A stretch of 64,000 bases of DNA. Origin: Hymenolepis diminuta. Taxonomy: Eukaryota > Platyhelminthes > Cestoda > Cyclophyllidea > Hymenolepididae. Under the pieces are notes generated by a model that had not been told where the DNA came from, searched no databases, and saw only the letters and a list, made by a program, of their open reading frames with translations. Below, piece by piece: positions 41,901 through 48,991 of the stretch (positions within the stretch are counted from its first letter, which is position 1; each line of letters starts with the position of its first letter). Made by a program: the position numbers and the translations under genes. The DNA lies in contig CAADRB010000034.1 in assembly GCA_900708905.1 (NCBI GenBank), forward strand, positions 558,001 through 622,000, read 5' to 3'.

Positions 41901-44265
41901 GAGGTATGTCAATCATTATTAATTTGAAATTACAACGCACTTCGATTCTCTATCAAACTCACTTTATTATCTCTTTGAAAGGATTTGGATTTGTCTACTT
42001 CATGAGTGAGGTGACTGCAGAGCGTGTCATTCATCAAAAGTATTTCTGGATTAATGACAAAAAGGTAAGCGAAATATCGCTTGTTTTCTAATAATGTTCC
42101 ATGTAGGTTGAAGTTAAAAAGGCCCTTCCAAAAGAGGTTCTCGAAAATCAAAACGCCGCACTTCAAGCAGGCTAGTTTTATTTTTTAATATTTAATAGTG
42201 GTCGAGTGTTTCCAAAAAAGACTTGGGCAAATTTCAGTTTGATTTAAAGTGGCATTTGCATGATTGTGGCAAAGTAGTTACCTTAATTTGACCTCAACAT
42301 TGCCTTTACAGTTGCGCATTTTTCAGCAGTGTCAATCGTTTCTGGGTCAGGTGCTAATACGTATCTTGGACCGACAATAAACAACCCCTCTGTTACGCCT
42401 GTTGCCGCTGGACCACCAAATCCTGCGTTAACTCCTCTTCCTATTCCACCAAACTATCTGCAAACGACTGGTTTAAATGATTCTGCAAATACTACCCTCT
42501 CGGTAACACAACCCTCTGCTTCACAAGTTCCACAGCAACCAAGACTTCCGTTACCGACTAATTTGTCCTACCCATTTGGCCAGGAGCCAATAACTCAGTT
42601 TCTCCTTTCAAGTGAGTAATAAAAATATAAATGGAATTGATAAATACGTAGATATTTAATGGAGGACAAATCACAGTGCGGTTATTGAAAATCTTTAAGA
42701 ATAACAAAAAAGTTAAGAGGCAAACGGAAAGTTAATATTTGATTAAAATAAGAGGAAGGAGATGAAAAGTGGTAGAGACATGATGTGTTGCAAAGTTTAG
42801 TAAATTTGTTGGCTACATATATGTATATTTCTATTCTCCATTAATGAGCATGAAGCTAGTTTATTTTGCTAATACCTCCAAAAATGATGTAGAAGACCAT
42901 TCAGATAATCATTAATACCAAAAATAATTTCGTTATTTTATATAGCGGAAGTACTTTATGTAGATTTACTTCCCTAGCATTATCAAGGGCCAATCTATTC
43001 GCAAAATGCGGTAGCATGTACTAAGCAATATCTCATATTGTAGGTATGCAGACTGCTCAAACAACACCGTATCCTAACACTCAACCTCTTATGTATAATC
43101 CGAGTACATTTATGACAGACTTTGCACAGCTCCCTTACGGGGGTTTAAATCCGGTGCAAGTAATCCAAAGCTTGAATGCCAACACCCAGACTGGGTATTA
43201 TAACCAAGTTCCAATGCCTGCTACTCAACAATTGGATCCAATTGCGCATTACTATGCGCAGCTAAGCCAACAACTAAATCCCGCAGCAACTGCCCTACTT
43301 CAACAAATTCAAGCCGGGCATGCGATACGTTTTCCCATTGCAACTGTTCCTACACCCGTTGCAACGAACACAATCACTTACGATCAGGCAATAGCATCTA
43401 ACGATCGGTTGGTCATTCCTATGCCGGTAAGTCTAAATTCGTACAACGTACATATTGCTATGCAAATATTTAATATGCTTAAACCTCAATTATGAAACCA
43501 GGTTTACGTAATACGGTACTAATAATAATATTTATAGTGAATATGGTAGGAATAAATTGAGGCTAAAGTTTGCTTATTCCTAATAGATAAAATGATGTAT
43601 AAAAAAACTTGACAAGAGAATATCTAAAGTTTTATTTCGTTTGTTTTAGACCGCTCAACCTGCCGCAATCCAACAAGGACCCAGGCTTAATACCTACAGC
43701 AACGCCAACGGACAAGGTACTTCATCGAGTACGCCTAAACCATCGAATTCAACTGAAAAGCAACCTTCCACATCTCAGCCCAAGGCGGATTTGGTTGATG
43801 TTGCTTCAAGTTCGATGCCGGCAAAAATGCCTCGGTAAGCAAAGTTGACTGCCATTGTAATGTTTGTACTAAATCAAATAAGATTATATGAATACACTCG
43901 CTGGTAAAAGAGATTTGAGCATATATGTCTAAAACTAAAACTTCGTTTAGGGATAACTATGCACCTTTTGAAGTACAATTGTGGTAAGTGGAACTGTGGT
44001 TAATATGGTGTTGTCAACAGTTATCCGAAATATCATTTATCTTGCCAAAATCAACAATAAGCATATAAAATAAGGCATGACAAGCATGACTATATACTCT
44101 GTTGATCGACTTTTGAGTAATTCAATCGGTGTTGTTGTATTTGTTATTAGTTAGGTAGGATAATCAACAATGTTTAGACTGGGCTATGCGCCTAGTCATG
44201 TTATGTAGATTGAAATCAATAAATTAATTTTAATATATTTTTCCTTACTTTTCAGGACACAATAA
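14657..44265 (+). CDS. Two-RRM RNA-binding protein, Musashi/DAZAP1-like, 13 coding exons (whole gene)
   Basis: Joining 14657-14967, 18652-18692, 21700-21781, 29452-29536, 39594-39647, 40043-40135, 41855-41903, 41982-42064, 42107-42170, 42312-42611, 43044-43426, 43650-43834 and 44256-44265 gives 1740 nt, or 579 codons plus TAA, with every junction in phase. RRM1 has RNP2 at K105-L111 and RNP1 at R145-F152. RRM2 has RNP2 at K198-L204 and RNP1 at R238-F245. The motif after RRM1 (PHTLDSKRIEPK) and the end of RRM2 (KKVEVKKALPKE) match the Musashi/DAZAP1/hnRNP A-B class. Known family members bind single-stranded RNA and control translation, splicing or stability in nucleus and cytoplasm. The tail is low-complexity and rich in Q, N, P, T and A. 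The start ATG has A at -3, G at +4 and an in-frame TAG six bases upstream. Musashi and DAZAP1 cannot be separated by eye. The exon model is inferred from splice sites and homology. Confidence 0.9.
14968..18651 (+). other. Intron 1
   Basis: 3684 bp, gtaaat to ttttag. It is AT-rich. It contains most of the first copy of the 340-bp repeat (17683-18025). Nothing else was recognised. Confidence 0.8.
17683..18025. repeat. Dispersed repeat R1, copy 1
   Basis: It shares diverged sequence along its length with 20390-20730, including GCTATGTTAAGA at the left end, the central CCCAAA...AATCAT...TTCGGAA tract, and a right end with TTTGATA...TTACT...TCTTTTTCATC and CTTTCTGTTAA. The two copies are nearly equal in length. 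The minus strand keeps a 101-codon ORF (17990-17685) of protein-like composition that I cannot assign. It is probably a mobile-element remnant. Confidence 0.6.
18652..18692 (+). CDS. Coding exon 2: 41-nt exon with RNP2 of RRM1
   Basis: A 41-base exon lies between acceptor attattttag and donor gtgagt. It encodes KIFIGGLNPCTTI, the first beta strand (RNP2) and following loop of RRM1. The usual loop in this class is GGLSWxTT; here the aromatic residue is replaced by Asn-Pro-Cys. The exon is too short to show as an ORF and was found by homology and phase. The next intron is 3007 bp. Confidence 0.88.
18693..21699 (+). other. Intron 2
   Basis: 3007 bp, gtgagt to attttag. It holds repeat R1 copy 2; the remainder is AT-rich without recognisable content. 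Confidence 0.8.
20390..20730. repeat. Dispersed repeat R1, copy 2
   Basis: The partner of 17683-18025, in the same orientation and of almost the same length (341 versus 343 bp). The right ends align best (aaataaaa..ggg.tctttgata...cttctt/ttcatcc...ctttctgttaa). The ORF seen in copy 1 is not preserved here. Confidence 0.6.
21700..21781 (+). CDS. Coding exon 3: middle of RRM1
   Basis: Begins after acceptor tgtattttag and ends TCTCG before gtgagt. It encodes the first helix and second beta strand of RRM1, with motifs NLKFYFRKYGEI and LIMRD. Phase 1 in and phase 2 out fit exons 2 and 4 exactly. The terminal Arg codon, the first residue of RNP1, is split by the intron. Confidence 0.9.
21815..21834. 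repeat. ATTT microsatellite
   Basis: Five tandem ATTT units just inside intron 3, about 30 bases after the exon 3 donor. Confidence 0.8.
25083..25104. repeat. Perfect 22-bp palindrome with a TA core
   Basis: GCAGT, then alternating AT, then ACTGC; the whole 22 bases equal their reverse complement. It may be a cruciform or a collapsed TA microsatellite between inverted flanks. Confidence 0.7.
26596..26646. repeat. 51-bp nested inverted repeat
   Basis: The outer arms CCGCCAAAAATAA (26596-26608) and TTATTTGGCGG (26636-26646) are complementary apart from two extra A bases. Inside is a perfect 16-bp palindrome, ACACATGTACATGTGT (26610-26625). It could be a minimal foldback element. No duplicated target site is clear. 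Confidence 0.55.
27550..27612. repeat. AT-only imperfect palindrome
   Basis: Sixty-three bases made only of A and T, beginning TTATTAATAT and ending with its reverse complement ATATTAATAA, with TAT/TA units between. It is a low-complexity, hairpin-prone tract. Confidence 0.65.
28135..28325. repeat. GC-rich island, probable repeat fragment
   Basis: Base composition changes abruptly from AT-rich intron to about half GC over some 190 bases. GATGACGTGG...AGGTCGGGGGTCACGAAATC resembles the A/B-box portion of the SINE-like copies near 37.7 kb. A 67-codon minus-strand ORF lies here without recognisable homology. It is most likely part of an inserted element. Confidence 0.35.
29452..29536 (+). CDS. 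Coding exon 4: RNP1 and C-terminal half of RRM1
   Basis: Preceded by a strong polypyrimidine tract and tag. It encodes RNP1 (RGFGFVTF), then DPNVVEQVL and the PHTLDSKR segment typical of Musashi/DAZAP1-type RRM1. It ends in phase 0 at CGA before gtaaga. The intron before it is 7670 bp and the one after 10057 bp, the longest in the gene. Confidence 0.93.
32442..32697 (+). CDS. Unassigned exon-like ORF inside intron 4
   Basis: An ATG at 32455 opens 81 codons up to a good donor (GCACAA/gtgagt at 32698); the unspliced ORF runs to 32733. A possible acceptor, attctag, lies at 32435-32441. The composition is mixed and protein-like (e.g. SPVPLVVHITGYAQ), but no family was recognised. As a cassette exon of the host gene it would bring an in-frame TAA (ATA TAA), so it is either a poison exon, a nested gene or chance. 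Confidence 0.25.
37697..37751 (+). repeat. tRNA-derived SINE fragment
   Basis: GTGGTCAACGTGC (A-box-like) is followed after about 20 bases by GGGGTCACAAGTCC (B-box-like). The segment aligns with 38511-38566, sharing AACGTGCACA, AC, AGACTA and the B-box region. This is the expected layout of a Pol III head of a SINE; no body or tail was delimited. Confidence 0.5.
38511..38566 (+). repeat. tRNA-derived SINE fragment
   Basis: GTGAACGTGCACATTCACCAGACTA followed by CCATTCGAACC gives A-box and B-box-like motifs. It is similar to 37697-37751, about 800 bases upstream, in the same orientation. Confidence 0.5.
39134..39495. repeat. Dispersed repeat R2, copy 1
   Basis: It aligns over several hundred bases with 52338-52690 in the same orientation. 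Shared blocks include GGTTCCAAAA, GCAAATA.TTG.CT, ATTGA..TTT..CCATAATGG/ATCATGATGG and an upstream AGGGA.TCAAAA. The copies are clearly diverged, and no protein was recognised. It ends about 100 bases before exon 5. Confidence 0.5.
39594..39647 (+). CDS. Coding exon 5: linker between the two RRMs
   Basis: An 18-codon exon between acceptor tatttttag and donor gtaagt. It encodes IEPKIAVPKQAALKASHN, matching the IDPK...P linker that follows RRM1 in Musashi and DAZAP1. Both boundaries are phase 0, so skipping it would keep the reading frame. Confidence 0.9.
39886..40042 (+). promoter_or_regulatory. Candidate internal promoter and alternative first-exon start
   Basis: TATATAAA at 39886-39893 lies 39 bases before an ATG at 39932 that has A at -3. 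From it, 37 codons run in frame and without a stop into exon 6. Transcription from here would yield a product of about 425 residues lacking RRM1 but keeping RRM2 and the tail. The 37-codon segment matches no domain I know. In the main model this sequence is the 3' end of intron 5. Confidence 0.35.
40043..40135 (+). CDS. Coding exon 6: RNP2 and first helix of RRM2
   Basis: Encodes 31 residues including TKKIFVGGLPQNT and DLVNFFSQYGA, the start of RRM2. The acceptor (gaacaattgcag) has a weak pyrimidine tract. The same reading frame stays open upstream to an ATG at 39932, which suggests an alternative first exon. The donor gtaagt is strong and phase 0. Confidence 0.9.
40136..41854 (+). other. Intron 6
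   Basis: 1719 bp, gtaagt to ttatag. Short ORFs inside lack splice signals and protein similarity. Nothing else was recognised. Confidence 0.75.
41855..41903 (+). CDS. Coding exon 7: RRM2 loop and strand 2
   Basis: A 49-nt exon between cgttatag and gtatgt encoding VDHADLIREKENGRFR plus one base. It corresponds to the second strand and the loop before RNP1 of RRM2. Its last base is completed by exon 8 to give the Gly of RNP1. Confidence 0.9.
41982..42064 (+). CDS. Coding exon 8: RNP1 and C-terminal part of RRM2
   Basis: Begins after tctctttgaaag, a short 78-bp intron downstream of exon 7. It encodes FGFVYF (RNP1), an ERVIHQ helix and WINDKK. It ends in phase 0 before gtaagc. Reading straight through the upstream intron also gives a long ORF, but only the spliced form matches RRM2. 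Confidence 0.92.
42107..42170 (+). CDS. Coding exon 9: end of RRM2, followed by a GC-AG intron
   Basis: Starts after ttccatgtag, only 42 bp downstream of exon 8. It encodes VEVKKALPKEVLENQNAALQA plus one base. No usable GT donor fits the phase of the next exon; CAG followed by gctagt does. Without splicing, the frame reads Gly then TAG at 42173, ending the protein just after RRM2. Confidence 0.8.
42171..42329 (+). other. GC-AG intron with tandem in-frame acceptors
   Basis: The intron begins gctagt after CAG and ends at one of three AGs: 42310-42311, 42325-42326 or 42328-42329. The last two form a CAGCAG (NAGNAG) pair. Each choice leaves phase 1, so isoforms would differ by five or one residues only. 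Confidence 0.65.
42312..42611 (+). CDS. Coding exon 10: start of the low-complexity tail
   Basis: Encodes 99 residues rich in Pro, Thr, Ser, Asn and Gln, with no structured domain. Three AG acceptors (exon starts 42312, 42327 and 42330) all keep the same phase; the first follows the best pyrimidine tract (ttgcctttacag). The last base before donor gtgagt is completed as Ser by exon 11. Confidence 0.8.
43044..43426 (+). CDS. Coding exon 11: Gln/Asn/Pro-rich tail
   Basis: The largest exon, 383 nt, between tcatattgtag and gtaagt. The product has many Gln, Asn, Thr, Pro and Tyr residues, with patches such as HYYAQLSQQLNP and LLQQIQ. This composition is typical of the disordered, self-associating tails of hnRNP-like proteins. 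Phase 2-in and 0-out fit both neighbours. Confidence 0.88.
43650..43834 (+). CDS. Coding exon 12: Ser/Thr/Pro/Gln-rich segment
   Basis: Starts after tttgttttag and ends CCTCG before gtaagc. Read in the phase set by exon 11, it gives a 61-codon open segment (TAQPAAIQQGPRLN...) rich in Ser, Gln and Pro. A longer ORF in another frame overlaps it, but it does not fit the splice phase. Confidence 0.82.
44256..44265 (+). CDS. Coding exon 13: last three codons and stop
   Basis: Acceptor ccttacttttcag is followed by ten coding bases that complete Arg and give Thr-Gln-TAA. The protein ends PAKMPRTQ. The phase from exon 12 fits, and a 3' UTR with a poly(A) signal follows. Confidence 0.72.
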
Positions 44266-44360
44266 ATCCATTATGCTTCTGCATCTCCTAGTCTTTCATT
44301 CCTAGTAGGTTTGTTGTGAATATTGATAAATTTTATTAATAAAAGAAAGCAGTAGATATT
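44266..44360 (+). terminator. 3' UTR with poly(A) signal
   Basis: AATAAA at 44338-44343, about 75 bases after the stop codon, is the likely polyadenylation signal. Another AATAAA at 44261-44266 overlaps the stop and is too close to serve alone. The 3' UTR would be only about 100 bases long. Confidence 0.6.
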
Positions 44361-45553
44361 TTTAGGCACCTTGGAAAGGGAAAAAAAACCTTTTTTCTCT
44401 TATATTAAATTTTTAGACGAATAAAGGATTGCAAGGTATTATCCAGTGCGGATAAGATTATCCCTAGATAATCCAAATAAATCGCGGCCAAATAAGATAG
44501 ATCAGTTATTAGATTTCTAAAACGTGGAATTCTCCGCTTTTGAATTCATAAGAAAGACCGAATCTTCAATTTTTGTGCCGTTTTGAAACTCCGTCTTAGG
44601 ACAGGTTGCCCCAAATCAAAAGCTTTTGTAGACGTTTATTTCAGTTAGCATTTATTCTAGCTTTAGTAATAGATTAATGTTACAAAGTGTGGTCACCCAC
44701 TGCTGCAAAGTTAAACGTCAATGTTTGGACCCCAAATCGTTTACTTTGCGCTTTTTCGTCTAGATAGATTTTATTTATTGATTAATCCATAGCTTATGTC
44801 ACATAAATTGAGGCCATAGCAAAATACCTGAGATTAATATTTGTCGAAACGTAGTTTTTGCTCTATCCATGGTTCTAAAATAGCTTGTTTTTAAATCACT
44901 CAAAACGATAGTGATTATTCTTTGCAGCCACCGATGGTATGCCAAATTATTTGCTTTATAAATGTATATATTTATTACAAATAGGAGAACAAATAAAAGG
45001 TTTAATAACGATAATTTTTTCATTTTAGATCTCTAGAATCCCTCTGAAATGTCAACAAAGATCTCCTATTCCAAATTCAACAAAGTAAAACTCCTCACTC
45101 TATACATATTTTTGTGTTTAATTACGGAACTGCGCTAACTGCTCTAGCAACCTCTTCAAACTTCAAAACCACGCGTTCTTCATTTTCCCAATCACTTTAT
45201 AGCCCCTTAATATTTTTTCTGCGAGGTTACTACAATAATCAGAGCAGAAAAATCTGTTAGCTTATTACTCCAATAAACATTTAGACTGGACTTTTTACTA
45301 TTTCTCTAAACGGAGTTTAAATACTTGGTAGACATTTTGGCATTGTATTTTCAAATTGCAATTATCCGATAAAACATTTCTAATAAGTAGACTGTCCGAA
45401 CTCGATGCTTTAAACTTAAGAAACTGATATAAGAAACTTAAATAGATATAGTGCAATAAGAGTATCTAATCATTTAGGATTGAGTTAAGTAAAGAAACCG
45501 AATACAAAGTGAGAATAAAGTGAAGGTAATAAAAATCTAGTCATATCGTGCGT

Positions 45554-45615
45554 TGGTGGCACATTAGTCACAATGAGCATCCAAAATGCTGGAAATCAAA
45601 AGTTCTATTCAAATT
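45554..45615 (+). repeat. tRNA-derived SINE fragment (candidate)
   Basis: TGGTGGCACATTAGTCACAATGAGC is A-box/D-arm-like, and AGTTCTATTCAAATT is a B-box-like motif about 40 bases later. It is weaker than the 37.7 and 48.9 kb copies. Confidence 0.35.
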
Positions 45616-48600
45616 AGCGTATATCCAGTGAGCAGATCCGCCAACCGCACTGGTTATATCTACCTAATTTAGCAGGCGGCTCCGTGATGTCACTATCAGC
45701 TAAAGATGAGCGTTGGAAAACGCTTTTCCAAATGATCTTGGGAATTTTTCCTAATCACATTAGTTTTCATCACTAATCAAACATTTGAAACTATTTTAGC
45801 TTATACGTTATATGAATATGACCCACGGTAGGAAAGATTACAATAAATCTTAAAGAGAAGTGGGAATATTAATATGCAGTAAGGCAGTCATTGAGTTTGG
45901 GTGTCTTTTCAATCTGAAATCGTAATATTATTGTGTCAACTTTGTATTCTTTACACATTTTATTAATAAACAGACCTATAATTACATTCCCTTCTATTTT
46001 TAAATCAAGCATTTCATTTTTCTTCTTTAATAGATACAGTTCAAAGCATTATATTTCATATTAATTTAGACAGTGGGTTATTGCTTACTTTTTTCATATT
46101 TCCTTTCAATGGTCATGACGAGACGATTATTATGGTCATGGACTTAAAATTGCATCAACACGATTTTAGCGATTTGTCTTATTTTTTTGTACTACCATTT
46201 TGAATATTAAATCTATAAGATGCAATAGCTCTCTTAGGTTTGACGAGATCATGCAAGTTGTTGAATCAATTTGAATATCAAAAAAATTAACCGAAATGAA
46301 AACACTGACCATTAAAATTAAACGATTCAACCAATAAGCATTAGATATTCTGAAAAATTATCAATAACCCAGGTAACGAAGTTTGAAAACAAATACTGGA
46401 ATGGAAACTACTCTTTGGGTAAATATGATGCAAGACCAGACAAGGCTAACATACGTAGCAGAATTGGGTTTGGTTGGATTGAGATTAGTTGGAGAAGATT
46501 GGATCAATCTTTTGACTCCTCTGTTCTTTGTGGCGGAATTCGATCGGCCAGACAACGGACCAATCAATGAATATCGGTTGACTTCTTCGTGCCATAGTTA
46601 TGAGGTGGAAGTACGATGAGGTGGTATCAACATTACACTTCCGGAGAATAACAATTTTCTGTTCACCTATCAATTATAGAATATAATATTTTATTGTGGC
46701 GATTCTATATAAGATATCTTCCCTAGAATGGAGGATAAAGGTCATATTTGAATATTTCAAATTAAGAAAAATCATTGGGCTTGGGGATTTTTATTGATCC
46801 AGAGATTCCATGCATTTATTTGAAGAGAAAAGATAATACCATGTTATAAATTTTTTTTTGTTTCGATGTCAGAATCGCTGTTGCATTAAAATTTATATTC
46901 AGGATAAGCAGTTGAAGTGATCTGTCCTGAATTGTTACATTTTTTCGTAACTTCCTGCAGCAAATCAACAAAAAGGAGTTCAATAGCTATCATAGAAAAA
47001 TTTTCTTGTAAGGTCTGCACCTCAATTTTCAAATACCTCATAAGGAAATTCTATCTTCAGACATTACTTCTGTAAACTAGAAAACTTATTACCTGAATAG
47101 TCTCTAGGACATCTATGACCCGTCTTCTTCCCGTTTTCGTTCTGTTAAAAACACTTATTTGTGTATTAAATATATAAACTCAGCAATTTAACGATGGAAA
47201 GTATTAGTGTCAAGGTGAAAATGTGATTATGAAAGTTATTAAATATGTTCTCTTGACAAAATTAATATTTATTTTGCAATTCTTACCATTACTATTGAAA
47301 TAACTCTGAATCCTTATGTTATTAATGTGAACTAATTTGAAATGTGATATTCTTTGCATGGTTAGGATTGAGGTGCAATAAGTTTTCGCCATAAAACGAA
47401 ACTTTGCGGTTTTCCCATTTCTGTCTAAATATCAGCTTGCAATGACATTTAATGACCTCAGTGAAGAGTTACCCTTGACTTTTCATTACGAGAAGTTCAT
47501 ATTTCATCAATCTTCTTGCAAACTGGAAATGAATGGCGTCGTTTATTATCAAACTCTCTTCCCAGACGAGAATCGTCCTCGTAATATCCGATTGGCCAGG
47601 TATACATTAAATAGTAGAACTGATACATTTAACACAATGTAGGAGTAAAATGATTTTGCTCTCCCTATCATTTTTATTAAATATAGAAAAAACGGAAGAA
47701 TAAAATTTTGTGGTTAAAACGCAGTTAGGAAACCATCCTTAACAATTATTAAAAAATTTAACATGAAAAATTAAAATTAGATCTTTTTTAATGTATTTCA
47801 CCATAAATAAGTCATTTGATTAAAATCCGTATAGGAATTTCCCTGAGCTTACCAAACTAAAACATATTCGCAGGAAAATCTTTTTGCTTTGGTGCCAAGT
47901 TTTATAATCACAGCAACAAAACCTAATTTTTAAAATTTTCACGACCTAACGGGACGTTTTGGATTCCAGTTTTGGGTGAAACATTTCCATTTAATTTACA
48001 ACAAAAGAACCGGGCAATTTCGATATGGTTGGTTTGAAAAGTTTCAATTATGTGCTGAAATTTACTATTTAATACACTATTTTATTTCAGGCTTGGGAAA
48101 AATCATTTTTATCAAAAGGAGCTCCAGAATGTGTCTGCAATATTCGGTATATTATTATTGTTAACAGAAAGGAAGTTAGCATGATTTGGCATCTTCTAAG
48201 GACATTTTATTCAAATTAAAGTTAAAACAGAGGTTTCAAGAGACAGAAGGAAGGCAAAATGCTGGAATTGAGTTTAAGAGTCAAACTTTGGAAGGTTCTT
48301 TTATTATGTTATATTGGACCAAATTTTGCTTATTAGTTAAACGATGTGTAAAGCCCACCTATGCCAATTATCCAATTAATATGCAAATATTATAGTTTAG
48401 GTCTTTATCAATAATTCACACATATCTTAAAACACAATCTTCAGTACTTATTCCCTATATACTACGTCAAGTCCTGGACAATGTCCTTTAGTAGACCTAT
48501 ATCCTAACATCATGAAAGCTGTTACAAGATTTATGCTTAAATGCTCACAGTGGCCATTCTGACTAAGTTTCAATTACATATTTTGATCAACTAGATTGAA

Positions 48601-48931
48601 TGATTCCACATTGTGCTTAGCTTTGTCAGCAGCCAGCTTCTGTCTGATACCCCAAGGTCGTCCAAAATATGGCCGGTTTTCAATTTTCTGTTAGTAAAAG
48701 ATTTTTCTAATGAACATAAAGAAGTTCAGGTTTCAAAACAAAATGTGATTGGGTGTAAATTTCCAAACAATGACTATTTACAAGGAGAAATAATTATAAT
48801 CTTCTTGAACATTTGGTAAAGCGTTTTCCAATGCTCATCCTGAGTACAGAGTGGCATTATGGAACCCCTTGGTAAGACACACGAATTTTGTCATCTCCTC
48901 TATCAGTCAGGCTTAACGAGTGCGCTTGGCT

Positions 48932-48991
48932 GGTTCATTCAAGCCCATGACTTCTGACTTCACAGACGAGCATGTTAGCCACTGCATCACC
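48932..48991 (-). repeat. tRNA-derived SINE fragment
   Basis: Read on the minus strand, GCAGTGGCTAACATGC matches the A box region of tRNA-derived repeats, and CATGGGCTTGAATGAACC is a B-box-like motif about 35 bases later. The flanks are less AT-rich than the surroundings. It is not a functional tRNA: no acceptor stem pairing is apparent. Confidence 0.55.

Noticed and set aside
41930..42166. Minus-strand ORF over exons 8-9
   Set aside because: Antisense shadow of RRM2 coding sequence.
43609..43848. 79-codon ORF overlapping exon 12
   Set aside because: It is in a different frame from the phase required by exon 11; the spliced frame gives the Ser/Gln/Pro-rich continuation.
46361..46673. Overlapping ORFs on both strands in a slightly GC-richer patch
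   Set aside because: No domain, no convincing splice sites, and open frames on both strands suggest composition or an old repeat rather than a gene.
47442..47642. 66-codon ORF with a possible donor (CCAG/gtatac)
   Set aside because: No partner exon in compatible phase and no homology recognised.
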